A stretch of DNA of 64,000 bases, from NCBI GenBank assembly GCA_015075745.1, contig JABTTW010000001.1:3343904-3407903 (forward strand), in the 5' to 3' direction. A program made the translations under genes and the position numbers. The notes beneath the pieces are model-generated. The model saw nothing but the letters and a program-made list of their open reading frames with translations, had not been told where the DNA came from and ran no database searches. Within the stretch, counting starts at the first letter, position 1; each line of letters begins with the position of its first letter. The DNA is from Planctomycetia bacterium. GTDB taxonomy: Bacteria > Planctomycetota > Phycisphaerae > UBA1845 > UTPLA1. Positions 8,259-17,740 of this stretch are shown piece by piece.

Positions 8259-9377
8259 TTGCACACTAATCTCCAAAGTCGCTTGCCGGTCCGCGTCATC
8301 TTCGGACATGGGACGATTATTCGGCTTGGCGCCGTCGCCGTTGACGAAGGCGCTACGCGCGTGTTGCTGGTGACGGACCCCGGGATTGTTCGGGCCGGTC
8401 ATGCCGAGCATGCGGCGGCAACGCTGCGCGAGGCGGGGTGTGAGGTCACGATTTTTCACGGCGTGCAGGAGAACCCGACAACGGAGCACGTTGCGGCGGG
8501 CGTTTCCGTGGCGCGGGACCTGGGGATTAACTTCATCGTCGGCGTCGGCGGCGGCAGCGCGATGGACTGCGCCAAGGGGATCAATTTCATCCTGACCAAC
8601 GGCGGGCGGATGCAGGATTACTGGGGTGTCGGCAAGGCGGCCAAGCCCATGCTGCCGTTTGTGGCGGTGCCGACGACGGCGGGGACGGGGAGCGAGGCTC
8701 AGTCGTTCGCCTTGATTACCGATCCGGCGACGCATCAGAAGATGGCGTGCGGCGACAGGAAGACGCTGGCGCGGGCGGCGATTCTCGATCCCGATTTGAT
8801 TCGCACGGTGCCGCGGCAGGTGGCGGCGGCGACGGGCATCGACGCGATCTCGCACGCGGTGGAAACGGCGGGGACGAACAAGCGGACGGACGAGTCGCGC
8901 GAGCTTTCGCGTGCGGCGTGGCTGAGGCTGGAGGGATCGCTGGAGAAGTATCTGGCGGACCCGGAGGACTCGGCGACGCGGGAGTCGATGCTGATGGGGG
9001 CGCACCTGGCGGGCGCGGCGATTGAGGCGTCGATGCTGGGTGCGGCGCATTCGTGTGCGAATCCGCTGACGGCGAAGTATGGCATTGTTCACGGCGTCGC
9101 GGTCGGCGTCGTGCTCCCGCATGTCGTGCGGTTCAACGCGGCGTGCGGGGATAATCCTTATGCAGAGCTGGATGAGGACGCCGATCGCCTGGCGATGCGG
9201 ATCGAGCGACTCTTGATGGCGGCGGGGATTCCGCGGCGGCTCGGTGAGCTGGGCGTGCGACGGGAGGACCTGCCGGAACTGGCGGCATCGGCGTCAGGGC
9301 AGTGGACGGCGCAGTTCAATCCGCGGAAGGCAGGGCCGGAGGAGTTTGAACAGGTATTCAATGATGCCTTCGGTTGA
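8259..9377 (+). CDS. Iron-containing (group III) alcohol dehydrogenase
   Basis: The protein (372 residues) matches the Fe-ADH family: VRVIFGHGTI at the N-terminus, the NAD-binding GVGGGSAMDCAKGI, PTTAGTGSE, then the metal-binding Asp/His set in DAISHAVE, GAAHSCANPLTAKYGIVHG (His residues). Length is normal for the family. Translation starts at TTG 8259, supported by a strong AGGTGAGG just upstream. It sits 12 bases after the aldehyde dehydrogenase gene and probably forms an operon with it. It would interconvert an alcohol and aldehyde using NAD(P)H; the substrate is not deducible from sequence. Confidence 0.9.
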   Translation: MHTNLQSRLPVRVIFGHGTIIRLGAVAVDEGATRVLLVTDPGIVRAGHAEHAAATLREAGCEVTIFHGVQENPTTEHVAAGVSVARDLGINFIVGVGGGSAMDCAKGINFILTNGGRMQDYWGVGKAAKPMLPFVAVPTTAGTGSEAQSFALITDPATHQKMACGDRKTLARAAILDPDLIRTVPRQVAAATGIDAISHAVETAGTNKRTDESRELSRAAWLRLEGSLEKYLADPEDSATRESMLMGAHLAGAAIEASMLGAAHSCANPLTAKYGIVHGVAVGVVLPHVVRFNAACGDNPYAELDEDADRLAMRIERLLMAAGIPRRLGELGVRREDLPELAASASGQWTAQFNPRKAGPEEFEQVFNDAFG

Positions 9378-9430
9378 GTCGATTTCGCGGCACCTCGACA
9401 GGCCTGCCCCAACAGCCACACAATAGGCTC

Positions 9431-9802
9431 ATGTTTGCACTGCTATCAGTCTGGATCGCGTTGGGTGCGTTCGTCACGTCGATCGCGCTGGTGTTCTGGA
9501 AGTCGGCCGATCGCGAGGCGGTGGCGACGCTGCTGCCGTACACGATTGCGTTCTCCGCCACATTCGCGGCGGGGGTGCTTTGGGGTTTGCGGAAGGCGGC
9601 GAAGGACGAGGCTGGCGTGGGCGGGCAGCGGGCGCAGGCGCTGGCGGCGCTGGTCATCAACAGCCTGACGTTTGCCGTGATGCTGGTCTGGCTGCATGGC
9701 TTTTTCGACGCGACGCTGGGATTGCTGCTGGAGGGTGGGTTCCTGTGCCTAATCTACTGGCTCTACACGCGCATCCTGGTGCCGGACTCCACGAAGGGCT
9801 GA
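9431..9802 (+). CDS. Small integral membrane protein, four predicted helices
   Basis: A 123-residue protein with hydrophobic segments at about residues 3-20, 32-48, 68-88 and 93-112 and short polar loops (WKSADREAV, RKAAKDEAGVGGQRAQ). No family recognised. The ATG at 9431 places the first helix right at the N-terminus; a TTG at 9374 overlapping the stop of the alcohol dehydrogenase gene is an alternative and would make it translationally coupled. Function unknown. Confidence 0.6.
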   Translation: MFALLSVWIALGAFVTSIALVFWKSADREAVATLLPYTIAFSATFAAGVLWGLRKAAKDEAGVGGQRAQALAALVINSLTFAVMLVWLHGFFDATLGLLLEGGFLCLIYWLYTRILVPDSTKG

Positions 9803-9810
9803 GGCGACCC

Positions 9811-9816
9811 TATAAT
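9811..9816 (+). promoter_or_regulatory. -10-like TATAAT upstream of thiS
   Basis: TATAAT lies about 62 nt before the preferred thiS start (9878) and 32 nt before an alternative ATG (9848). No strong -35 is visible. Likely promoter of thiS-thiG; no TPP riboswitch sequence was recognised in the short leader. Confidence 0.35.
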
Positions 9817-9877
9817 TCGCGATGAAGTCGCGGCGGCGCGCCTCAGCATGACGAGTCTTAGCGAAGTACATCTTGAT

Positions 9878-10087
9878 ATGCCGGATCAATTGCAAATATT
9901 CGTCAATGGCGAGAGCGACACGCTGGAGGCGCCGGCGACGGTGGCGGCGCTGGTCGCGCGGCGGGCGCCGAGGCCGCCCTTCGCGGTGGAAGTGAACAAG
10001 CGGCTGGTTCGCCGCAGTACCTATGAATCGACGCCGCTGGCGGAGGGCGATCGGGTGGAGATCGTCACGCTGGTCGGTGGGGGATAA
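9878..10087 (+). CDS. thiS: Thiamine biosynthesis sulfur-carrier protein ThiS
   Basis: A 69-residue ubiquitin-like protein: LQIFVNGESDTLEAP, a middle helix ATVAALVARRA, and the diagnostic C-terminus VEIVTLVGGG ending in Gly-Gly, which is adenylated and thiocarboxylated to donate sulfur to thiazole synthase. It is followed by thiG after 15 bases. ATG 9878 gives a normal length; ATG 9848 would add ten residues. No thiF, thiO or thiH is adjacent, so the activating and glycine-imine enzymes must be encoded elsewhere. Confidence 0.92.
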   Translation: MPDQLQIFVNGESDTLEAPATVAALVARRAPRPPFAVEVNKRLVRRSTYESTPLAEGDRVEIVTLVGGG

Positions 10088-10102
10088 GGGAAAGCATCAA
10101 GC

Positions 10103-10915
10103 ATGGATCCGCAGGCATTGAAGATCGGCAGTTTCTCGTTTCGCTCGCGGCTTTTCGTGGGCACGGGAAAGTACGCGACCTATGAACTGATGCGCGAGTG
10201 CCTTGAGGCGTCGCGCTGCGAGGTCGTGACGGTGGCGGTGCGGCGCGAGCGGCTCTACGACGCGCAGAACCGGAGCCTGCTCGACTTTCTCGATACCAAG
10301 AGATACACGATCCTGCCGAATACGGCGGGGTGCTTTACCGCGGAGGATGCCGTTCGCGTGGCACGACTGGGGCGGGAACTGCTGGAGCAGCTTGAGAATC
10401 CCGGCGCGGCGTGGGTCAAGCTGGAGGTCCTGCACGATAAGAAGACGCTTCTGCCGGACCCGGTGGGGACACTGGAGGCGACGAAGGAGCTGGTGAAGGA
10501 CGGCTTCACGGTGCTGGTGTATTCGAGCGACGATCCTGCCGCCGCATGTCGATTGAAGGAGGCGGGGGCGACAAGCGTCATGCCGGCGGGAAGTCCGATC
10601 GGCAGCGGCCAGGGCATCCTGAACGCCAGCAACATTCGCATCATTCTGGAGATGCTCAAGGAAGGCGATGCGGAGTACCCGGTGATCGTGGATGCGGGCG
10701 TCGGCACGGCGAGCGACGTGACGATGGCGATGGAACTGGGCGCGGACGGCGTTCTGCTCAACACGGGCATCGCGCATGCGAAGGACGCGGTGGCGATGGC
10801 CCGGGCGATGGCCCACGGCATCGATGCCGGGTACCTGGCTTATCGAGCAGGCCGGATTCCGCGAAAGCTCTACGCGACGGCAAGTTCGCCGATTGAGGGG
10901 ACGATTGTTTATTAG
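10103..10915 (+). CDS. thiG: Thiazole synthase ThiG
   Basis: ThiG builds the thiazole phosphate ring of thiamine from deoxyxylulose 5-phosphate, ThiS-thiocarboxylate and dehydroglycine. The 270-residue TIM barrel shows all family blocks: [101 protein letters not shown] and [19 protein letters not shown] [15 protein letters not shown]. The active-site Lys is expected in the WVKLEV strand. It is co-transcribed with thiS. Length and motifs are complete. Confidence 0.97.
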   Translation: MDPQALKIGSFSFRSRLFVGTGKYATYELMRECLEASRCEVVTVAVRRERLYDAQNRSLLDFLDTKRYTILPNTAGCFTAEDAVRVARLGRELLEQLENPGAAWVKLEVLHDKKTLLPDPVGTLEATKELVKDGFTVLVYSSDDPAAACRLKEAGATSVMPAGSPIGSGQGILNASNIRIILEMLKEGDAEYPVIVDAGVGTASDVTMAMELGADGVLLNTGIAHAKDAVAMARAMAHGIDAGYLAYRAGRIPRKLYATASSPIEGTIVY

Positions 10916-11009
10916 CCGGTTTCCCCAGGGGGCATTGAGGGGAATAATATGAACATGGCTGGGTGAGTCCTTCGGCTGCCTGGGCCTTCACGAGGAGGGG
11001 AGATTGGCC

Positions 11010-12056
11010 ATGCCGCGACTCATCGCGCTGATCCTCGCCGTTCTGGCGGCGGCTTGCCTGGCGGCAAGGGCACAAGCGCAAGTTCTATACGTCAGCAGCG
11101 ACTTCAGCCACGAGGTTTTGCGATATAACCCGCAGACCGGCGCGCTGATCGACGTGTTCGTTTCCGCGGGAAGCGGCGGGCTGAATCAGCCACACAGCAT
11201 CATCGATCGTGGGCCGGACATCATCGTCGCCAGCTTTGGAACCGATCAGGTCCTGCGATATGACGCGGCGACGGGTGCGTTTCTCGGTGTCTTCATCAGC
11301 GGCGCGACAGGGCTGAACGATCCGGTCTATATGATTCACGGGCCGGACGGGAATCTTTACATTTCCAGCCAGGCTTCGGATGAGATCCTGCGGTATTCGC
11401 CCGATGGGGTGTTCATCGATGCATTCGTTTCGGCGGGCAGCGGGGGGCTGGACGGGCCGAGCGGGTTTGCCTTTGCGCCGGACGGCCGGCTGTATGTCGC
11501 CGGGCGGTACAGTGCCGATGTGTTGGCATACGACGGGGCGACCGGGGCATTCATGGAGACGGTGCTCGACGCCAGCGACGGACTGACCAGCGGCGACACG
11601 TTTGGTTTGCAGATCGGCGACAACGGCGATCTCTATATCGCGTCGAACGGGAATGGGTATCGATACGATCTCGACTCGCACGCGATGGTGGGAATTCCCG
11701 TCGGCTTTCCGATCGGGCTGGAGAACGGTCCCGACGGCGGCGTCTTCGTCGCGACGAGCAACAACCTCCGGCTGATCGATACCGGCGACAACAGCATCGG
11801 CGGGCCTTTCCTTGTCGGCGGGGCGATCAATCTACTCAACTTCTTTCATTTTTCGCGCGGCGGCTGCTCGGTCTGTCCGGGCGACATGAATGGGAACGGC
11901 GTGGTTGAAATCGGCGACGTTGTACCGTTTGTCGATCGGCTCCTGGATGGTATGGACGAGACTTGCCCCGATGCTGATTTGAGCGGCACGGTCGACGGGC
12001 TGGATATTTCCGCGTTCACCCTTCGACTTGTCACAGGTCAGTGCGGCGGCACTTGA
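11010..12056 (+). CDS. Secreted NHL/SMP-30-like beta-propeller with dockerin-like C-terminus
   Basis: Residues 1-23 form a signal peptide (LIALILAVLAAACLAARAQA). The body (about 25-285) holds six or so repeats of the type VLRYDAATGAFLGVFIS and EILRYSPDGVFIDAFVS, typical of NHL-like propellers. The last ~60 residues have two calcium-loop-like elements, GDMNGNGVVEIGDVVPFVDRL and DADLSGTVDGLDISAFTLRL, resembling type I dockerin/EF-hand repeats common at the ends of planctomycete secreted proteins. The start follows GAGGGGAG at good spacing. It is probably exported and calcium-stabilised; its ligand is unknown. Confidence 0.85.
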   Translation: MPRLIALILAVLAAACLAARAQAQVLYVSSDFSHEVLRYNPQTGALIDVFVSAGSGGLNQPHSIIDRGPDIIVASFGTDQVLRYDAATGAFLGVFISGATGLNDPVYMIHGPDGNLYISSQASDEILRYSPDGVFIDAFVSAGSGGLDGPSGFAFAPDGRLYVAGRYSADVLAYDGATGAFMETVLDASDGLTSGDTFGLQIGDNGDLYIASNGNGYRYDLDSHAMVGIPVGFPIGLENGPDGGVFVATSNNLRLIDTGDNSIGGPFLVGGAINLLNFFHFSRGGCSVCPGDMNGNGVVEIGDVVPFVDRLLDGMDETCPDADLSGTVDGLDISAFTLRLVTGQCGGT

Positions 12057-12110
12057 GCCGCGGCGGGGTCTGTCAGGTCCGGCGCTGAATGCAGACAAGG
12101 CCTGAGGTGT

Positions 12111-12116
12111 TATAAT
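12111..12116 (+). promoter_or_regulatory. -10-like TATAAT upstream of the HD-GYP gene
   Basis: TATAAT lies about 52 nt before the GTG start at 12168. No clear -35 at 16-18 nt. Weakly supported promoter. Confidence 0.3.
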
Positions 12117-12167
12117 CGGCGACAGGGCTGCGACGGTTGATCGACGCGGCGATCGCGAGGACTCGGC

Positions 12168-13265
12168 GTGCCGGAAACGCTCGATTCACATCTACTACCG
12201 ACGGTGAGATTGCTCGACGCGCTGAACTGCGGGGCGCTCCTGCTCCATCGCGACGGACAAATCAAATACGTTAACGCTCGGCTCAGTGAGATGGCGGGGC
12301 AGCCTTCGGCCGAGCTCCTCGGGCGCGACATCACATCGCTCTACACATCCGAACTAGACCAAAACGCCGTCGCACGGCGGCTGTCCCGGTTTGACGAGCC
12401 GCACGAAGGCGAGTTCACGATGCCGCGCGCGAATGGCGAAGTGGTGCCGATCATCGTGTCCGGCAAACCGCTGGGTGCGTCGCCGCCGGAGTCGGACTAT
12501 CGGCTCGTGACCGTCGCGGACATTTCCGGACAGAAGCGGGCCGAGACCGACGCCCAGGAGGAGTTTCAGGTGATCTCTCGTCTGAGCGATACGGTCATCG
12601 CCCAGGCGCTGGAGTTGAAGCGCGGCAACGCCCGGCTGGAGGAGAAGGTCCGCGAGCGCACCTGCGAGCTTCATGAAGCAAACATGGAAGCGATCTACAT
12701 GCTCGCCGTGGCCAGCGAGGCGAAGGACCTGGACACCGGTGCGCACGTCCTGCGCATTCAGCACTACGTGAATCTGCTGGCCCTCGAACTCGGGTTGCCG
12801 CAGCACGTCGCGGAGGAGTACGGCTATTCGGCGATCCTTCACGACGTGGGCAAGATGCAGGTGCCCGACAGCATCTTGAAGAAGCCGGGCCCGCTCAACG
12901 GCGCGGAGCGCGAACGGATGCAGCTTCATTGCATCGCCGGTGAGCGCATTCTTTCCCGTAAGCCGTTTTTTGAAATTGCTCGGCAGATCGCCCGAAGTCA
13001 CCACGAGAATTGGAACGGGACGGGCTACCCTGACAGGCTGGCCGGCGAGGCAATTCCGTTGGCGGCGAGGATCGCCCATCTGGCGGATATCTTCGACGCG
13101 TTGACAAGCGAGCGCGTCTATAAGGCGCCGTGGCCGCCGCAGCAGGCCGCGGAGGAAATCATCGCGGAACGCGGCGCATTCTTCGATCCGAACGTGGTGA
13201 GCGCGTTTGAGTCGCTTCGCGCCACCGGGCGGTTCACATTGCCGTCAGTCCCGCGTGACGAATAG
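12168..13265 (+). CDS. PAS-HD-GYP protein, probable cyclic-di-GMP phosphodiesterase
   Basis: The N-terminal ~115 residues form a PAS sensor (ALLLHRDGQIKYVNARLSEM, LGRDITSLY, VTVADISGQKRAE). A coiled coil follows at about 130-172. The C-terminal half is an HD-GYP domain: catalytic HD in SAILHDVGKMQVPD (residues 225-226), the HH pair in RSHHENWNGTGYPD (GYP at 286-288) and DIFDALTSERVYK. HD-GYP enzymes hydrolyse c-di-GMP to pGpG or GMP. No receiver domain or membrane segment is present, so input is presumably cytoplasmic through PAS. Starts at GTG with GAGGAC upstream. Confidence 0.92.
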   Translation: MPETLDSHLLPTVRLLDALNCGALLLHRDGQIKYVNARLSEMAGQPSAELLGRDITSLYTSELDQNAVARRLSRFDEPHEGEFTMPRANGEVVPIIVSGKPLGASPPESDYRLVTVADISGQKRAETDAQEEFQVISRLSDTVIAQALELKRGNARLEEKVRERTCELHEANMEAIYMLAVASEAKDLDTGAHVLRIQHYVNLLALELGLPQHVAEEYGYSAILHDVGKMQVPDSILKKPGPLNGAERERMQLHCIAGERILSRKPFFEIARQIARSHHENWNGTGYPDRLAGEAIPLAARIAHLADIFDALTSERVYKAPWPPQQAAEEIIAERGAFFDPNVVSAFESLRATGRFTLPSVPRDE

Positions 13266-13304
13266 ACCGTTCGCGCTACAATCCATGGCGATTACTTGGA
13301 GCCG

Positions 13305-14852
13305 ATGCACGTGCGCGAAGATTCCCACGCCGAAAACGACCGGAGCGAAGTAGCAACTCTTCCGACGCCTCTATACTTGCGGGGCCGTGTCGTCTATCCG
13401 CTATTGGCGCTGCTGTATCCCGTGGGGTTGTTTCTGCTGATTCGCGCTCCGAGGCCGAGGCGAGCCTGGAAAATTGTGTCGGCGGCAGCGCTGTTGCCGG
13501 TGTTTGTGCTTGTGGTTCTGATCGTGCTTAAGCCGTATTGGCGGTTCGGCGGATACATGCGTGGCATGGCCGACTTTTCGCTGGACATCGACAGTCTGCT
13601 CAACAATCCGGACGGCAGGCTTGAGGCACACCGACAGGCACAGGCGGCCGGTGAGTCCCCAGTGCTGGTCAATGACGTTGCAGAATTAAGCTGGACGGAT
13701 TTTCGAGGACCGGGCAGGGACGGCGTCTGTCGCAACGAGACGATCTCACTCGATTGGCAGTCCGATCCGCCGCGCGAATTGTGGCGTCAGCCGGTCGGCG
13801 GGGGGTATGCAAGCTTCGTCGTCGCCGGCGGCCGGGCGTATACGATTGAACAGCGCCGCAGGCAGGAGGTGGTGACGTGTTACGAAGTCGCCTCGGGCCG
13901 CGAGGCCTGGGCGTTTGCCTATGACGCGTCGTTCGAGGAGACGCTCGGGGGCAACGGGCCGCGGGCGACACCGACTTATCACGACGGTTTCATTTTTGCG
14001 CTCGGCGCACAGGGGCATTTTCACTGCCTTACGGCCGACACCGGCGAGGTCGTGTGGGAGACCGACTTGCTCGACGGCGGAGCGATTCCGAACCTGGATT
14101 GGGGACTCTCGGGATCGCCGCTGGTCGTCGATGACCTGGTGATCGTGACCCACTCGGGCAAGGCGGACCCGTCGATCTTTGCGTTTGATTTCAGGACCGG
14201 CGCGAAGCGCTGGGCGACGGCGGGCTCGCAGGGATATTCATCGCCTGTGCTGGAGACGATCTGTGGGGTTCGTCAGGTGCTTAACCTCGGCGGGACCGAG
14301 CTTCGATCGCTCGATCCATCCACCGGCAAGGTGCTCTGGCGGCATCCGTGGGATACGTTCATGTGGATCAACGCGTCGCAGCCTTTGCCGATCGGCGGCG
14401 ATCGCGTGTTTCTCTCCGCAGGTTACGGTCATGGGGCCTCGGTTGTGCAAGTCACGCGAGATGGCGATGCGTGGAAGACGGAGGAAGTCTGGGCGCTGGT
14501 TCGTTCGATGCAGAACAAGTTCAGCTCGTCGGTGATCTATCAGGGCCATGCCTATGGGCTCGACGAGGCGATTCTGTGCTGTGTTGATCTGGCGACCGGC
14601 GAGCGTAAGTGGCGGTCGGGGCGCTACAACTTCGGCTCGGTTCTCTTGGTGAACGATCACCTGCTGGTTCTCAGTGAGGACGGGCGATTAGCGCTGATCA
14701 AGGCCCAGCCGACGGAGCGCGAGGAGATCGGGTCGGTTGAGATACTGGAGGGGCGAACGTGGAACAACTTCGTCGTCGTGGGCGGGCTGCTGCTGGCACG
14801 AAATGATCGATGGATGGTCTGCTACGATCTAACCCGCATATTTCATCAGTGA
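13305..14852 (+). CDS. Membrane-anchored PQQ-like beta-propeller protein
   Basis: Two hydrophobic helices near residues 25-45 and 58-77 anchor the protein; the rest is a PQQ-type WD-like propeller beginning with the planctomycete hallmark WTDFRGPGRDGVCRNE. Repeated blades contain LTADTGEVVWETDL, FDFRTGAKRWATAG, LDPSTGKVLWRHPW and VDLATGERKWRSG. Such proteins are usually periplasmic and rarely bind PQQ; role unknown. The ATG at 13305 is chosen; TTG 13296 is an in-frame alternative. The insertion sequence begins about 80 bases after the stop. Confidence 0.8.
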   Translation: MHVREDSHAENDRSEVATLPTPLYLRGRVVYPLLALLYPVGLFLLIRAPRPRRAWKIVSAAALLPVFVLVVLIVLKPYWRFGGYMRGMADFSLDIDSLLNNPDGRLEAHRQAQAAGESPVLVNDVAELSWTDFRGPGRDGVCRNETISLDWQSDPPRELWRQPVGGGYASFVVAGGRAYTIEQRRRQEVVTCYEVASGREAWAFAYDASFEETLGGNGPRATPTYHDGFIFALGAQGHFHCLTADTGEVVWETDLLDGGAIPNLDWGLSGSPLVVDDLVIVTHSGKADPSIFAFDFRTGAKRWATAGSQGYSSPVLETICGVRQVLNLGGTELRSLDPSTGKVLWRHPWDTFMWINASQPLPIGGDRVFLSAGYGHGASVVQVTRDGDAWKTEEVWALVRSMQNKFSSSVIYQGHAYGLDEAILCCVDLATGERKWRSGRYNFGSVLLVNDHLLVLSEDGRLALIKAQPTEREEIGSVEILEGRTWNNFVVVGGLLLARNDRWMVCYDLTRIFHQ

Positions 14853-14934
14853 TCTTCGAATGGTGATGGACGGAGTTTTTCGGCTTTGTGCGTGAGCGGA
14901 GGGATGAAGGTGGAGGTTGGGGCGCGCAGAGCCC

Positions 14935-16429
14935 CCTTACCCCCAAGCGGTGATCAGGTTGTTTTTCGGGTCATGATGGGGCGGGCGGGATCAGGCGGAG
15001 TCGTGGAACCAGGGATCGCCACAGGTCCTGCAGGGGGCAGCTGCTCGACAGTCGCAGTACGACGCGGCGCACGGAGACGACCACCCGCGCGGCGACCTTG
15101 AGGAGTTTCAGGCGAATGGTGTTCACCTGGGCCTCGGCCAGTTCGGTGCCGGCCAGGGCCGTGCGGCGCAGCGTTTCCACCAGGACGTAGGCCGCCGAGG
15201 ACAACAGCAGCCGGAACTGATTGGCCAGGAAGGCGTGGCAACTGGTGCGATCGGCGAAGAGCCCGAGCTGCTGCTCCTTGATGCGGTTCTCCATGTCGCC
15301 GCGGGCCGTGTACAGACCGTCGTAGATATCGTTCGGCGTGCGGTCGGTCAGGTTGGTCACCACGAATCGAACGTTGGGCCCCTGAACCAGCCGCTCGGCC
15401 TTGACGATCACGCGGCGCGGGCGATCCCAGGTCTGCGCCGCGTACTCGATCTCGTGGAAGTTCCGCACCTTCTGCTGCGTGGTGGCGAACTGGGCCTCGG
15501 CCGCCTGCATGAAGGACTCGGCCGCTTTCTCCAGGACGGTGTTGCGGGCCAGGCCCAGCACGTACTTGACGCCGTGCCGGTCGCACCATTTCATCATTCG
15601 CCGGCGGCAGAAGCCGGAATCCCCGCGGACGATGATCCGCACCCCGGGCCACGCCTGTCGCAAGCGCTGCACCAGCAGCTTCAGGATGGGCCAGGCGTGA
15701 TGGGCCCCGTCGATGTTGCTGGGCCGCAGGTAGGAGACCAGCAGCCGCGAGCCGCAGAACACATACAGCGGTAGGAAGCAGTGGTGGTCGTAATAGCCGT
15801 GGAAGAAGCGGCCTTCCTGGTTGCCGTGGATCGGATCGTCGGTCGCGTCGAAGTCGAGGATCAATTCCTCCGGCGGCGATTCATAGGACGCGATGAACTG
15901 CTCCACCAGCACACGCGACATTCGTGCCAGGTCGCCGCGCGTGACGCGGTTCTCCAGCCGGCACAAGGTCGGACTGCTGGCCAGCGGCTCATCCGCGCTC
16001 GGCGGCCGCCCGGTCAGGACCGCCAGCACGGGATCGCTCCGCAGGGCTTGATGGTCGTTGAGATCTTCGTAGCCCATCGCAATGGCAAAGATGCGCTGGG
16101 CCAGCATGACCCGCTGGTCATGTTGAATTCGGGCCGGATCACGCGGGTCGTTGATGACCCCGGCCAGTTGATCGACCAGGCCCAGACGCCGCTCGACCTC
16201 CCGAAGCAGCAGACCCCCGGCGTCTGAGGTGAGCGTTCCGCCTGTGAAATCGGCCACGATTTTCTTGCGGCCGAGACTGGAAAAGAACATCGGTTTGCTG
16301 TTACAGTCTGTCACGAAAAAGCCTCCCTGCCTATGGACCGGAATGTTCTTACGAAACCCCAGTCTACAGGGCTTCGAGGCTTTTTCTATTCCTATTCAAC
16401 GCCGACCTGATGAAATATTCGGGCTAAGG
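14935..16429 (-). mobile_element. IS1380-family insertion sequence
   Basis: The element is defined by its transposase gene (14971-16314, minus) and imperfect terminal inverted repeats: the left end CCTTACCCCCAAG...GATCAGGT (14935 on) and the complement of the right end CCTTAGCCCGAA...CATCAGGT (ending 16429) agree at about two thirds of 27 positions. Length is about 1.5 kb. No clear 4-bp target duplication is seen, although GAGCCC occurs in both flanks, slightly offset. It lies between the 3' ends of two convergent genes, so it disrupts no visible reading frame. Confidence 0.75.
14971..16314 (-). CDS. IS1380-family transposase
   Basis: A complete 447-residue transposase. The family start VADFTGGTLTSDAGGLLLRE is present. 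The likely DDE residues are Asp in LDFDATDDP (about 154-156), Asp in RGDSGFCRR (232) and Glu in ARGDMENRIKE (342). The reading frame is intact without frameshift or stop, so the copy may still be active. It is the only gene in the element. The protein cuts and joins the ends of the element by a cut-and-paste mechanism, as known for the family. Confidence 0.95.
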   Translation of the reverse strand: MTDCNSKPMFFSSLGRKKIVADFTGGTLTSDAGGLLLREVERRLGLVDQLAGVINDPRDPARIQHDQRVMLAQRIFAIAMGYEDLNDHQALRSDPVLAVLTGRPPSADEPLASSPTLCRLENRVTRGDLARMSRVLVEQFIASYESPPEELILDFDATDDPIHGNQEGRFFHGYYDHHCFLPLYVFCGSRLLVSYLRPSNIDGAHHAWPILKLLVQRLRQAWPGVRIIVRGDSGFCRRRMMKWCDRHGVKYVLGLARNTVLEKAAESFMQAAEAQFATTQQKVRNFHEIEYAAQTWDRPRRVIVKAERLVQGPNVRFVVTNLTDRTPNDIYDGLYTARGDMENRIKEQQLGLFADRTSCHAFLANQFRLLLSSAAYVLVETLRRTALAGTELAEAQVNTIRLKLLKVAARVVVSVRRVVLRLSSSCPLQDLWRSLVPRLRLIPPAPS

Positions 16430-16482
16430 CCGAGCCCCCGGCAGCCGACGACGGCGAAAGTCGCTCGCGGGCGAGGTGTCGA

Positions 16483-17688
16483 TCAGCCGGTGGGGTTGGC
16501 GGCGAGCCTTCTGGCGAACAAATAGCTGCCCAGGGACGCGCTGCCGATGGCGATCGCTGTCAGCACGAGGCACTCCGGCATGATGCCCCGCAGTACTTGT
16601 CCCTGAATGAGTCCCATGAAGCCGTCATAGGACCAACCGTTGATGGTGAGGAGGCCCAGCTTCTGCATCCATTCGGGCATGATCCATCGGGGAACCATGC
16701 TGCCGCCGACGGCGCTCATCGCCAGCACAACAACCGTTCCGACCGAATCGATTTGTTCCGCATTTCGACAGAAGGAGCCGATCAACACGCCAAAGCCGGT
16801 AGTGGCGAGGCAGGTGGTGATGGTGAGCAGGAGCAGCCCCCCGGTGATGGCCCAGATGTCCACGCCGAACAGCAGCCACGCATACAGGTACATGGCGTAG
16901 CACTGGACCATCGCGATCAGCAGGGCGTAGAGCATTTCACCGAGCAGGATGTGGGCCGGGGTGATGGGGGCGGCGAGGAGGCGGCGCATCTCGCCGGTGC
17001 CGAGTGCCTCGAGGATGGCCCGGGCGGCGGCGGCGGCGCTGAAGAGCAGAAACATCGGGACGATGCCCGCGAGAAAGGTGTGCTTGGCGGCGATTTTCAT
17101 CCGCTGACTAGTGACGTCTCGACGATCGACCCTGACAAGGAGCTTCTGGTTCGCCGGCGCGGTCGTGGATTGTTCACCCGCCACCGAGGCAAGCGGGCGC
17201 ATCATGCCCTCGAAAAATTCACGGCCGGCGGCCATCTGGAGCATGCCGACGACGATCTCCGATTCGGTCGGTTCCAGCTTGTCGTAATAGACGATGACGC
17301 CCTTGTGCCGTGGGCCTGACATCATGTTGGGGGCCTCGCCGAAGCCCTTTGGGATCACCAGCGCGACGCGAAACTTGCCCTGGTTGCGGATCAGGTTCTG
17401 GGCTGATTCAGCGGTCAAGGGCGCGGCGCCGGCGCTTTCACTTTCATTGCGGATGATGCGAACATTCTGCTCGACCAGTTCCTCGATCAATCGCCTCGAT
17501 GCCGGGGACTGGTCTTCGTCGATGACGGCGACGCGGAACGGGCGGCCGGCGGGCCCGGCGAAGATCTGGGTGAAAATGGTGTAGAGGACGACACTCGGCA
17601 GAAAGACGACGGCGATTGTCGCAGGCGAGCGCGACAGCACCCGAACGTGCCGGCCGGCGAGGATGCAGATAATGCGGATGGAGCGCAT
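16483..17688 (-). CDS. ABC-2 type transporter permease
   Basis: The architecture is that of the ABC-2 membrane family (YhhJ/DrrB-like): one N-terminal helix (PATIAVVFLPSVVLYTIFTQIF), a large extracytoplasmic loop (about residues 45-200) and five or six C-terminal helices including LLAAPITPAHILLGEMLYALLIAM, SFCRNAEQID and the conserved PRWIMPEWMQ. It would export a substrate or drive an efflux step with a separate ATPase. No ATP-binding subunit gene is adjacent, so the partner must be elsewhere. ATG 17688 has AGGTGAAAG upstream; GTG 17703 is an alternative. Confidence 0.85.
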   Translation of the reverse strand: MRSIRIICILAGRHVRVLSRSPATIAVVFLPSVVLYTIFTQIFAGPAGRPFRVAVIDEDQSPASRRLIEELVEQNVRIIRNESESAGAAPLTAESAQNLIRNQGKFRVALVIPKGFGEAPNMMSGPRHKGVIVYYDKLEPTESEIVVGMLQMAAGREFFEGMMRPLASVAGEQSTTAPANQKLLVRVDRRDVTSQRMKIAAKHTFLAGIVPMFLLFSAAAAARAILEALGTGEMRRLLAAPITPAHILLGEMLYALLIAMVQCYAMYLYAWLLFGVDIWAITGGLLLLTITTCLATTGFGVLIGSFCRNAEQIDSVGTVVVLAMSAVGGSMVPRWIMPEWMQKLGLLTINGWSYDGFMGLIQGQVLRGIMPECLVLTAIAIGSASLGSYLFARRLAANPTG

Positions 17689-17740
17689 GGTCGGGTCTTT
17701 CACCTACGCCCAGCGAGTGTAGAACATGCGTCGATGTGTG

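Noticed and set aside
7269..9122. Minus-strand open frame of 617 codons across the dehydrogenase pair
   Set aside because: Antisense to two confidently identified enzymes; Arg-rich and without motifs.
9878..10087. Possible TPP riboswitch upstream of thiS
   Set aside because: The leader between TATAAT (9811) and the start is too short and lacks the CUGAGA / ACCUGAU core.
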